Source: Lentisphaeria bacterium (GTDB lineage Bacteria > Verrucomicrobiota > Lentisphaeria > Victivallales > UBA1829). From it: DNA of 8,775 bases. The DNA is taken from NCBI GenBank assembly GCA_017540385.1, contig JAFYBD010000112.1, positions 1 to 8,775 of the forward strand, read 5' to 3'. Below the pieces are notes generated by a model, which was not told where the DNA came from, made no database searches, and was given only the letters and a program-made list of their open reading frames with translations. Positions within the stretch are counted from its first letter, which is position 1. The number at the start of each line of letters is the position of its first letter. Positions 1-7,039 of this stretch are shown here, piece after piece. Made by a program: the position numbers and the translations under genes.

Positions 1-2256
1 CGCGCGGCTCTTGAAATCCAGGAACGTGGCGTCGTCGGGGAAGAGAGTCAGGTAGTGCCTGGACCGGTCGAGGGCGCGCTGGTACACACCTTTTTCCAAA
101 TCCTCCCGGACGCAATGGGTCATGATGTCCGTCCAGAGTTCACGAATCATATCCGGCAGTTCGATCTGGCGGGGCGGCACCCTGAGGATTCTTTCCGCAT
201 CCTGATAACGCCCGTTGGCCGCGAGCATCTTCGCGTAGATGTACATGCCGAGGCCGTCGTCACGGTCCGTTTCCCAGGCGCGTTCGGCGTAGGAGAGGGC
301 CTCCGCCTTCTTCTCCTTGGCCAGATAGACTTCGGCGATGTTGGACAGGATCAACAGCTGATCGGAAGACTTGCCGACCAGCGCGAGGTAACGGGAAAGG
401 GCCTGGTCCAGTTTGTCATGGGCGTTGAACCGGTTTGCAGCGGAGAGAGTGAAGTCGGGACGGTCCGTTTTGGCCGTTTCCAGCAGAGAAAGAGCCTCCT
501 CGGGCTTCTCCCGCAGGAACAGGGCCTCCGCACGGAAGAACGGAGCCAGCGCCTTCAAATCCGGCTCCTTCGAGGATTCCAGACGCTCCGCCATCTTATC
601 CAGCTCCGCCTGGCGCCCGTGGCCGATGCAGAACCTGAAATAGCGGTAGAGGACGCCCCGGTTCATTTCGGTATTCTCGACCAGGGCGGTGAACTCCTTT
701 GTGGCCTCTTCGACCTGTCCCATGAGCTCCAGCGCGAGCATGTGCAGGAAATCGAAGGTCGTGGAGCGTTCCTCCTCGTCCGCCCCATACTCATAGAACC
801 GTTCGGTGTATGCCTGGCACAGTTCCGGGTGGCCGTTGAAGAGTTCGAATTCGGCGGCGATCTGCAGCAGATACGGATCGTACGGAAAATCTTTCAGGTA
901 CCCCTGAACGATCTGCTCCGTGAGCACATTCCGTTTGTACTGATCGGCCAGGATGATGCGCATCAGGAAGGGATCCTTCTCGTCCGACTTCGAAACGAGC
1001 TGGGCGATCCTGACCATCCGGGGATCATCGGAGAGGGCGGGATTCTCGGTAATCTTTCTGCCCAGATAGTGCCGGACCGCAGAACGGGCCCGTTCCCGTA
1101 AGTTGTAGAACGGCGGATTCTTCATGATCGTTTCGAGGTAAATGGATACTTTCTCCACATTGTCGCCGTTCAGCGCGACCTGGAGGTTGATGAGATTCGA
1201 GAGGTCCGTCTGCGCAGCTGTGCCCACCGCCTGCATATATTTGGCGAGCGCGTCGCCCGTCCCATCGCCCTGACTGAACTCATACAGCGCCTCGAAATAG
1301 GAGACCTGCATCTTGTACTTCCGACCGAGGGATCGGAAATGCTCAATGAGCGGCTTCAGCTTCTCCGGCTGGGCGCTGTACACGCAGCTCTCGGCATAGA
1401 AGACGGAAACGAGGAGATCGTCGATATCCGCGAGATATGGCTCGGCGAGCTCGATCACGGAATCGAATTGCATCCGGCTGAAGTAGAAACTCACCAGGAG
1501 TGGGATCCCGACGAACCGGTTCAGCTCGGCCATCTGCTTCAGCAGCTCTTCTTCCTTCTGGACGGAATTCTCGTCCCCGTCGGAGGACACCCTGAGGCTG
1601 GCCAGAGAAAGCATGATCGATTCCTGCCGCACGAAGGGATCGTCCGACTGAATGCCGCGCAACAGGAATGTCGAGAGCGCATCCGAGGTGTTCTCTCCGT
1701 AGGTCACCAGGGATTCCGCCAGCCGGCCGAGATCATCCCGGTGGAAGATTTCCGGACTCGCCTTCAGCATACGCTGGTAGTACTGGCCCGCTTCCTTGGT
1801 GCGCCCGGTAATGAACGCGCAGATGATGTACAGTTTTCGGTCTTTCAGGGACATATCCGCTTTGGAATTGACCTTGTAAATCAGGGATGCGTAAAGATGC
1901 TGGAACGCACGGGCCTTCATGGCGCTCGCGGTGTAATCGTCCCAATACTCCGGCTTCAGCGGGTTCAACACATTCGCCCTGGACCAGCAGCGCATCTCCT
2001 CCTCCGCGTTGCCGAAATGCCGGTAGACCTGGGCGAGACGAACGACATCCTCCTCGCTGTCCGGGTCCTGCGCGACGTATGCCTGCAGGAGCTTTTCCGC
2101 CGTCTTCCACTCCTCGGCGGCGAACGCCTCCCGGGCCTCCATCCGCAGATGGGAACGGCGCAGCGTCTTGACCCCGAAATACCCCAGGAAACCGAGACAC
2201 GCGAGCAGGACGACCGATCCCAGGATCACGACCAGAATGATTTTTGTCTTTTTCAT
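1..2256 (-). CDS. TPR-repeat membrane protein, copy A (3' end beyond window)
   Basis: This frame is open from ATG 2256-2254 to base 1 (752 codons, no stop), so the C-terminus lies outside the window. It aligns without large gaps to the 785-residue protein at 3457-5814. In the first 60 residues I count 34 identities by hand, and about 35 C-terminal residues should be missing. The N-terminus is MKK plus a hydrophobic stretch (about residues 5-28) that includes LLAC at 17-20. This is either a signal anchor or a poor lipobox, because hydrophobicity continues past the Cys. The rest is helical with degenerate TPR pairs, for example around residues 43-100 (AFAAEEW, AEKLLQAY, VYRHFGNAEEE, LNPLKP) and near the C-terminus (DKLDQALSRYLALVG, YAKMLAANGRYQDAERIL). 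GGAG five bases before the ATG supports the start. It lies downstream of a secreted-protein gene, separated from it by a terminator-like hairpin. A TPR scaffold for surface-protein handling is inference; no enzymatic motif is seen. Confidence 0.85.
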   Translation of the reverse strand, partial: MKKTKIILVVILGSVVLLACLGFLGYFGVKTLRRSHLRMEAREAFAAEEWKTAEKLLQAYVAQDPDSEEDVVRLAQVYRHFGNAEEEMRCWSRANVLNPLKPEYWDDYTASAMKARAFQHLYASLIYKVNSKADMSLKDRKLYIICAFITGRTKEAGQYYQRMLKASPEIFHRDDLGRLAESLVTYGENTSDALSTFLLRGIQSDDPFVRQESIMLSLASLRVSSDGDENSVQKEEELLKQMAELNRFVGIPLLVSFYFSRMQFDSVIELAEPYLADIDDLLVSVFYAESCVYSAQPEKLKPLIEHFRSLGRKYKMQVSYFEALYEFSQGDGTGDALAKYMQAVGTAAQTDLSNLINLQVALNGDNVEKVSIYLETIMKNPPFYNLRERARSAVRHYLGRKITENPALSDDPRMVRIAQLVSKSDEKDPFLMRIILADQYKRNVLTEQIVQGYLKDFPYDPYLLQIAAEFELFNGHPELCQAYTERFYEYGADEEERSTTFDFLHMLALELMGQVEEATKEFTALVENTEMNRGVLYRYFRFCIGHGRQAELDKMAERLESSKEPDLKALAPFFRAEALFLREKPEEALSLLETAKTDRPDFTLSAANRFNAHDKLDQALSRYLALVGKSSDQLLILSNIAEVYLAKEKKAEALSYAERAWETDRDDGLGMYIYAKMLAANGRYQDAERILRVPPRQIELPDMIRELWTDIMTHCVREDLEKGVYQRALDRSRHYLTLFPDDATFLDFKSRA

Positions 2257-2312
2257 TATTACTCCAGGTTCGATTCCGAAAGCGTCTTCCCGATGCGGTT
2301 GGTTCGAGGTTC

Positions 2313-2350
2313 AAAAACAAAAAAGCCCCGGTCAGTTTCCCAACCGGGGC
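2313..2350 (-). terminator. Intrinsic terminator/attenuator between secreted protein A and TPR A
   Basis: In the minus-strand RNA, 2350-2325 forms GCCCCGGU paired with ACCGGGGC. Inner U-G, G-U and G-C pairs give 11 pairs closed by a GAAA tetraloop. A U-rich run follows at 2324-2313, broken once by G. It lies about 45 bases after the stop of the secreted-protein gene and about 70 bases before the TPR start. The hairpin, the six adjacent U and seven bases on the other side are identical to those at 5874-5912. It probably ends most transcripts, leaving read-through for the TPR gene. Confidence 0.85.
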
Positions 2351-2395
2351 GGATTTCTTCGAAATCGTTCAATAAGCATATTCGCCGTGAGCGAT

Positions 2396-3286
2396 TCAGG
2401 CCGCGACTTCTTTTCTGCGGCGGGCCACGATGAAGCCGAGCGCGAAGAGGCCGGCGATCACGTAGATGGCGTTTCCGCCGGGGAGCGGGGACCCGACCGT
2501 GCCACCGCCGGACGCAGCCTGACCATAGATACCGAAATAGACGCGGCCGGGGCCGGGAACGTCAAGAGCCGCAAGCGGCATGGCTTTTTGAGCCGCCTCC
2601 CTATTATTTCCTTTGTAGTAAAGCATCAGTTCATCGGTATGTTCAATGATTTTTGTGCCATCACCATATCCGCCTCGAGCACCATCGTGTTGAACGTCGT
2701 TGTTATAGCTGGCATACGAATATGCCGCACCATTATCGCCCACCTCCATATAGAGCTCAATGACGTCGCCTTTCGAGAACGTCCCGAGTTTATACTGGTT
2801 GCGGGTGACCGTGTACTCCTCGGGAGTACCCTCTTTGAAAGTCACGGAATCAATCACCTCCGGAGTAGCGGGCAAATCAGTCTTCACCGGATCTACCGAA
2901 ACAGGATTGCCATTTGCGTCCAAATAGCGATAACCGTACTGGGTGATGCCCTTATTCTTAATGGCGTTTACGTTATTAGGGCTGCCTACATTATCAATGA
3001 AGTCGGTCAGATAAATGTCGACGTTATCGCCGGTAATTGCGAGTCTGTAGTGGGCAGTTGAACCCAGTGGAGCGTCACGGGAAGAGGTTCTGAGGATCTG
3101 AAAATCATCATACGTAACAGTGTCCGTATAGTATTTAGGAAACCAGTACTGATCCCCTATATCCCTATTATAAGATTCCGTGTCGCTCACACTGACATTG
3201 TTGTAAAAGTCGTAAAAAGTAGCCGCAGACGCGGTGGTGGCTGCGCCGGCGAGCGCGACTGTGAGGGCTGCGAGGATGTGTTTCAT
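2396..3286 (-). CDS. Secreted protein A with PEP-CTERM-like sorting tail
   Basis: This 296-residue exported protein has no domain I can name. The signal peptide is residues 1-21 (MKHILAALTVALAGAATTASA, with an A-S-A cleavage site at 19-21). The mature part looks beta-rich and polar. It shares short blocks with the paralogue at 5948-6796: FYD near the mature N-terminus, GDNVD(I/L)YLTD at about 86-95, DNVG, VNA, YGY, LGTF..GD.IE.YM at about 167-180, and MPLAALDV...YGIYG at about 236-255. The C-terminus is a tripartite sorting signal: GSPLPGG at 265-271, a 17-residue hydrophobic helix at 272-288, then RRRK at 289-292. It resembles PEP-CTERM/VPLPA-CTERM tails, which exosortase-type enzymes process in other bacteria. 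The start is supported by the signal peptide, the upstream promoter and the purine-rich AGAAAGAGAC before the ATG. GC is visibly lower than in the flanking TPR genes. Function is unknown; a surface or matrix component is inferred. Confidence 0.88.
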   Translation of the reverse strand: MKHILAALTVALAGAATTASAATFYDFYNNVSVSDTESYNRDIGDQYWFPKYYTDTVTYDDFQILRTSSRDAPLGSTAHYRLAITGDNVDIYLTDFIDNVGSPNNVNAIKNKGITQYGYRYLDANGNPVSVDPVKTDLPATPEVIDSVTFKEGTPEEYTVTRNQYKLGTFSKGDVIELYMEVGDNGAAYSYASYNNDVQHDGARGGYGDGTKIIEHTDELMLYYKGNNREAAQKAMPLAALDVPGPGRVYFGIYGQAASGGGTVGSPLPGGNAIYVIAGLFALGFIVARRRKEVAA

Positions 3287-3306
3287 CTGCTTCTGTCTCT
3301 TTCTGC

Positions 3307-3327
3307 CCGGCTTTGCCTGAAAGCCGG
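3307..3327 (-). promoter_or_regulatory. 5' leader hairpin of secreted protein A mRNA
   Basis: There is a perfect 8-bp inverted repeat (CCGGCTTT at 3307-3314, AAAGCCGG at 3320-3327) with a 5-base loop. It lies between the predicted transcription start and the ATG at 3286 and ends 20 bases before that ATG. No U-tract follows, so it is not a terminator. The adjacent CAGAAAGAGACAG is also found before the paralogue's ATG, where a shorter GCCC/GGGC stem takes the hairpin's place. It may affect mRNA stability or ribosome access; this is inference. Confidence 0.5.
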
Positions 3328-3387
3328 AACGGTTAAGGGTTGCTCCCCCTCGGAGAAATCCAGGGAAAGATATTCGTTTTACAAACT

Positions 3388-3415
3388 AATATAGCATGCT
3401 TCCAGTTTATTTCAA
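3388..3415 (-). promoter_or_regulatory. Sigma-70-like promoter for secreted protein A
   Basis: On the minus strand, TTGAAA (3415-3410, 5/6 to consensus) is followed by a 16-base spacer and TATATT (3393-3388, 5/6). TGC immediately before the -10 box makes it an extended -10. Predicted initiation is near 3381, giving a leader of roughly 95 bases. The same boxes, spacing and TGC occur before the paralogous gene at 6886-6913. Confidence 0.72.
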
Positions 3416-3435
3416 GTTGTTTTTTTAAAAAACAT

Positions 3436-3456
3436 AAAAAAAAGCGGCTCAGGAGC
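3436..3456 (-). terminator. Weak candidate terminator after TPR B
   Basis: Just after the TPR B stop codon the RNA reads GCUCCUGAGC (3456-3447, a 3-4 bp dyad with a tight loop), then CGC and eight U (3443-3436). A further run of U and A follows at 3432-3420. The stem is too short to be convincing, but the U-tract position fits the end of a transcript. Confidence 0.3.
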
Positions 3457-5814
3457 TCAAAAAACCGGGAAAAGATCACCGTCGGCATCGTCCTGAGTCG
3501 ATGACGGGACGAACCAGTCGTCATCGATGAACCGCCAGGCCTCCTCCTGCCGGAAATCCTCCTCGGCACGGGCTTTGTATTCCTGGAACATGGTATCGTC
3601 GGGGAAGAGGACCAAATAGTGATTGGCCCGGTCGAGGGCGTGCAGATAAAGGCGGTTTTCGAAATCCTCCTGGATGCAGTGGATCATGATGTCCGTCCAG
3701 AGTTCCCGGATCGCATCCGACAGCTCGATACGGCGATACGGGATTCGGAGGACCCGTTCGGCGGCCTGATAACGCCCGTTCGCCGCAAGCATCTTGGCAT
3801 AGATGAACTGGGCGAACTGATCGTCAGGCTCCTCTTCCCAGGCGCGCTCGGCGGAGGAGAGGGCCTCTGCTTTCATCTCCTTGGCCAGATAGGCTTCGGC
3901 CATGTTAGCGAGGACCAGCCGCTGATCGGGATACGTGCCGACGAGCGAGAGGTAACGCGAAAGAGCCTGGTCCAGTTTGTCGTGGGCGGTGAACATATTC
4001 GCCGCGTGGAACACGAAATCCGGACATTCCGTCCCGGCCGATTCGAGCAGAGCGAGAGCATCCTCGGTCTGCTTCCGGGAAAACAGCACCTCGGCGCGGA
4101 AGTACGGCGCCAGCCCCTTCAGATCCTGGAGCGACGAGGCCCCCAGGCGTTCCGCCATCTTGTCCAGCTCCTTCGTGCGTCCGTGCTGAATGCAGAACCT
4201 GAAGTAGCGGTAGAGGATGCCCCGGTCCATTTCGGAGTTGTCGACCAGGGCGGTGTATTCCTTTGTGGCCTCTTCGATGTTTCCCGACAGCTCCTGTGCG
4301 AGCATGTGCAGGAGATCGCAGTTCGAGGAACGCTTCTCAAGATTGAGCGAGAAATAGCGCTCGGTGTACTCCAGGCAGAGATCGGGGCGGCCGTTGAAGA
4401 GCTCGAATTCGGCGGCGACCTGGAGCAGATACGGATCGTACGGGTAATCGGCGAGGGTTTCCTGGATGGTCTGCTCCGAGAGCAGATTCCTCCTGCTCAG
4501 ATCGGCGATGATGAGACGCATCAGGAAGGGATCCTTGACTTCGGGGGTCGAAATGAGCTGGGCGATCCTGGCCATCATGGGATCCTTGGCGAGCGCAGGA
4601 TCCGCCTCGATCCTGGTTCCCAGATAGTGACGGGCCGAGGCACGGGCCCGGTCCTGCATATCGTAGAAGGGCGGATTCCGCATGATGACCTCGAGGAAAT
4701 TGCGGATGTTCTCCACATTGTCGCTGTTCAGCGAGAGCTGGAGATTGATCAGGTTCGCGAGGTCCGTCTGAGCGGCGGAACCGACCTCGCGCATCCGTGC
4801 GGCGAGTTCGTCGTTCTTCTCCTCGCCCTGCGTGAAATCGTACAGCGCCTCAAAATAAGAGCACTGCGTCCGGTGCGTCCGTCCGAGGGCCCGGTAGTGT
4901 TCGATGAGGGGGAGCAGCTTCTCAGGCCGGGAGCCGTAAACACAGCTCTCGGCGTAGATGATGGAGAGCGGGACGTCGTCGATGTCCGCCAGATAGGGCT
5001 CGGCGAGCTCGATCACGGTGCCGAATTTGAGCACGCCGAAGTAGAAATCCGCGAGAAGCGGGATCCCGATGAAACGGTTCATGTCGGCGACCTGCTTCAG
5101 CAGAGCTTCCTTCTTCTCCAGGAAGGTCTCCGCGTCTCCCCCGGTCCACTCGAGGTCGGCGAGAGAAAACAGGATGGTTTCCTGCCGCACGAAGGGATCG
5201 TCCGACTCGATGCCGGATTCAATAAAATTCTTGCGCTCGTCCGGGTCGAGCTGCCTGTAGGTCACGAGGAATTCCGCAAATCTTCCGAGGTCATCCTTCT
5301 GGAAGAACAGGGGATCCTCCTCCAGCACGACCGAATAGAATTGCTCGGCGTCTTTTTCCCGCATCGTGATGACCGCGCTGATGAGGTACAGCAGCTTTTC
5401 CTTCGGCGAGAGCTCCACGTTCAAACTGAGCTTGTGGCTCAGAGTCGTTTGCAGGTGCCGGAATGCCCTGGCGCTCAGGGCGCAGGCGATGTAATCGTCC
5501 CGGTACTCCGGCTTCAGCGGATTCAGGTCGCTTGCCCTGCCCCAGCATCGCATCTCCTCCTCCACGTTTCCCAGGTGCCGGTAGACCAGGGCGAGACGGA
5601 CGAAATCCTCCTCGCTGTTGAAATCCTCCGAGACGTACGCTTTCAGGAGCTTTTCGGCCTTCTTCCAGTCCTTCGCGTCGAACGCCGCCCTGGCCGACAT
5701 CCGCTGCTGGGTCTGCTTCATCACCTTCACCCCGTAATACCCGAAAAGACCAAGGCACGAGGCCAGGACGATCAATCCTGTGATGACGGCCAGAACGATT
5801 TGGATCTTCTTCAT
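3457..5814 (-). CDS. TPR-repeat membrane protein, copy B
   Basis: This is a complete 785-residue protein. Residues 1-3 are MKK, followed by a hydrophobic segment at about 4-27. LASC at 17-20 matches a lipobox, but hydrophobic residues continue past Cys20, so either a lipoprotein or an uncleaved signal anchor is possible. Degenerate TPRs are seen at about 42-100 (FDAKDWKKAEKLLKAY, LALVYRHLGNVEEE), about 463-535 (AAEFELFNGRPDL, YFSL, IEEATKEYTALV) and about 611-690 (DKLDQALSRYLSLVG, AEAYLAKEMKAEALSSAE, YAKMLAANGRYQAAERVL). Solenoid helices probably fill the gaps between them. The end is acidic (DDDW at about 764-767, then DDADGD before LFPVF). It lies 133 bases downstream of secreted protein B, behind an intrinsic terminator. 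The family recalls the TPR lipoproteins of PEP-CTERM/exosortase loci, but at this level of evidence that is an analogy. The ribosome site is weak (CTGGAAACC before the ATG). Confidence 0.9.
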   Translation of the reverse strand: MKKIQIVLAVITGLIVLASCLGLFGYYGVKVMKQTQQRMSARAAFDAKDWKKAEKLLKAYVSEDFNSEEDFVRLALVYRHLGNVEEEMRCWGRASDLNPLKPEYRDDYIACALSARAFRHLQTTLSHKLSLNVELSPKEKLLYLISAVITMREKDAEQFYSVVLEEDPLFFQKDDLGRFAEFLVTYRQLDPDERKNFIESGIESDDPFVRQETILFSLADLEWTGGDAETFLEKKEALLKQVADMNRFIGIPLLADFYFGVLKFGTVIELAEPYLADIDDVPLSIIYAESCVYGSRPEKLLPLIEHYRALGRTHRTQCSYFEALYDFTQGEEKNDELAARMREVGSAAQTDLANLINLQLSLNSDNVENIRNFLEVIMRNPPFYDMQDRARASARHYLGTRIEADPALAKDPMMARIAQLISTPEVKDPFLMRLIIADLSRRNLLSEQTIQETLADYPYDPYLLQVAAEFELFNGRPDLCLEYTERYFSLNLEKRSSNCDLLHMLAQELSGNIEEATKEYTALVDNSEMDRGILYRYFRFCIQHGRTKELDKMAERLGASSLQDLKGLAPYFRAEVLFSRKQTEDALALLESAGTECPDFVFHAANMFTAHDKLDQALSRYLSLVGTYPDQRLVLANMAEAYLAKEMKAEALSSAERAWEEEPDDQFAQFIYAKMLAANGRYQAAERVLRIPYRRIELSDAIRELWTDIMIHCIQEDFENRLYLHALDRANHYLVLFPDDTMFQEYKARAEEDFRQEEAWRFIDDDWFVPSSTQDDADGDLFPVF

Positions 5815-5873
5815 GGTTTCCAGAGCTCGGATCGAGGAAGAATCTTCCCGATGCGCATTGGTTGGCGGTTCGC

Positions 5874-5905
5874 AAAAAAGCCCCGGTCAGTTTCCCAACC
5901 GGGGC
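5874..5905 (-). terminator. Intrinsic terminator/attenuator between secreted protein B and TPR B
   Basis: The 26-base hairpin at 5905-5880 is identical to that at 2350-2325: an 8-bp GC-rich stem extended by two wobble pairs and one G-C pair to a GAAA loop. Six U follow (5879-5874). It begins 42 bases after the stop of secreted protein B and lies about 60 bases before the TPR B start. No promoter is evident between it and the TPR start, so TPR B probably depends on read-through. Confidence 0.85.
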
Positions 5906-5947
5906 GGATTTCCACTGAGTTCGAAAAGAGAGTTCACCGTGAGCGAA

Positions 5948-6796
5948 TCAGACGGCGATGGCTTTTCTGCGGCGGAGGACGATGAAGCCGAACGCAAGAA
6001 GGCCGGCGACCACGTAAACGGCAGCACCCCCGGGAAGCGGCGAGCCGGACGTTTCGCCGTAAATACCGTAAAACACCCGGTTGCCGTTACCAACATCAAG
6101 CGCAGCGAGCGGCATGACCGATTTCGCCTCAAGCCAGCCGACATTTCTCTGATACTGCACCAATGTGTCGGCAAAGTTGACGCCATCACCATAAGAACCC
6201 ATAAACCCCTGGGTATTCGATTTGCTGAAACTGCCGGTCGAATCCTGCATGTAGATTTCGATTTCATCTCCGGCCTGGAAAGTCCCAAGGTAATATCCGT
6301 AACGGGTAATCACACTCTGGTTGTTGGAGGTGTCATCATGCCACCAGGGAGATTCCATGGATTCACCGACCTTAATGCGTTCCGAAGTGTTCAGGGTTGT
6401 AATATTGCCGGTATTGACTTTACTCTGATCGGCCGAAGCCACATAGGTATACCCGTACTTGGAAATTTTATTTTCCAGAGCATTAACCTGATAAGCGCCG
6501 CCTACATTGTCGGTGGCATCGGTGAGATAAAGATCGACATTGTCTCCGGTAACGCGAATCCTGTAGAAAGAATCCTGGTACGCCGCGACTGGATGGTACT
6601 GGTCGTATTGAGTTCTGATAACGTCATAATTGCCGTAGCTGAAGACCTGCGTGGTAACGCCGGACCATTGGTTATTGGGGTCTGCGCGAGTGATGGAGAT
6701 ATTCGGGTTCGCAAAGTTGTCATAAAAGTCAGCGGCAAACACGGGAACGGCCGCACCGACGAGCGCAACGGAGAGGATTGCGAGAATGCGTTTCAT
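5948..6796 (-). CDS. Secreted protein B with PEP-CTERM-like sorting tail
   Basis: This 282-residue exported protein is a diverged paralogue of the one at 2396-3286 and has no domain I recognise. The start at 6796 gives a clean signal peptide (residues 1-21, MKRILAILSVALVGAAVPVFA). The in-frame ATG at 6880 is rejected because it falls at about the predicted transcription start and would put 28 charged residues before the signal sequence. Shared blocks are FYD, GDNVDLYLTD at 84-93, DNVG, VNA, YGY, YLGTF..GDEIEIYM at about 169-183, and VMPLAALDV...FYGIYG at about 227-247. The tail is GSPLPGG at 251-257, hydrophobic residues 258-274, then RRRK at 275-278. It probably crosses the inner membrane and is anchored or released by an exosortase-like enzyme not present in this window. 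Its role, perhaps surface or matrix, is inferred. Confidence 0.88.
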   Translation of the reverse strand: MKRILAILSVALVGAAVPVFAADFYDNFANPNISITRADPNNQWSGVTTQVFSYGNYDVIRTQYDQYHPVAAYQDSFYRIRVTGDNVDLYLTDATDNVGGAYQVNALENKISKYGYTYVASADQSKVNTGNITTLNTSERIKVGESMESPWWHDDTSNNQSVITRYGYYLGTFQAGDEIEIYMQDSTGSFSKSNTQGFMGSYGDGVNFADTLVQYQRNVGWLEAKSVMPLAALDVGNGNRVFYGIYGETSGSPLPGGAAVYVVAGLLAFGFIVLRRRKAIAV

Positions 6797-6885
6797 GAAC
6801 CTGTCTCTTTCTGCCCGCTCTTGGGCTGATCTGATTTGAGGAAAACCCCATCGAAAACGCCGGGGACTATGGATTAGCAACTAAT

Positions 6886-6913
6886 ACTATAGCACGCTTG
6901 GACATCGTTTCAA
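6886..6913 (-). promoter_or_regulatory. Sigma-70-like promoter for secreted protein B
   Basis: On the minus strand, TTGAAA (6913-6908) is followed by a 16-base spacer and TATAGT (6891-6886, 5/6 to consensus), with TGC directly before the -10 box. Predicted initiation is near 6879, about 83 bases before the ATG at 6796. Boxes, spacing and the GCRTGC context match the promoter at 3388-3415. Confidence 0.72.
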
Positions 6914-6965
6914 ATCCATTTCCAATATAAAATGATATTTTTTTCCGCTTTCAGGTGAAAGGGGC

Positions 6966-7013
6966 AAAAAAAGAAAAAAGAAAGGCCGCCGGCTTTTCGA
7001 GGAGCCGACGGCC
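6966..7013 (-). terminator. Intrinsic terminator of the complete GH43 gene
   Basis: The RNA from 7013 to 6984 forms GGCCGUCGGCU paired with AGCCGGCGGCC (11 pairs, one U-G) around an 8-base loop. A long U-rich tract interrupted by single C follows at 6983-6966. It starts 26 bases after the stop at 7040 and separates the GH43 gene from the secreted protein B promoter. Confidence 0.92.
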
Positions 7014-7039
7014 TGGATTGACGGATCAGGGATGAGGCA

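Larger units (their letters stand above)
1..6913 (-). repeat. Tandemly duplicated two-gene cassette (secreted protein + TPR protein)
   Basis: Two units in the same orientation share promoter, leader element, secreted-protein gene, intrinsic terminator and TPR gene, in that order. Unit B spans 6913-3457 and unit A spans 3415-1 (cut by the edge). The TPR starts are 3558 bases apart. The array may continue past base 1. Confidence 0.85.

Noticed and set aside
3420..3432. Run of T then A as a possible origin or curved-DNA element
   Set aside because: It is a short homopolymer run beside a transcript end and a promoter. There are no DnaA boxes or iterons around it.
3619..5985. A 788-codon open frame on the plus strand, fully antisense to TPR B
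   Set aside because: The minus-strand frame has a signal anchor, TPR motifs and a full-length paralogue. The plus-strand frame has no recognisable motif, and its counterpart opposite TPR A is broken into pieces (55-1101 and 1339-2433). It is a codon-composition shadow.
6797..6880. N-terminal extension of secreted protein B starting at the ATG at 6880
   Set aside because: That ATG falls at about the predicted transcription start. It would bury the signal peptide behind 28 charged residues, and the paralogue starts directly at its signal peptide.
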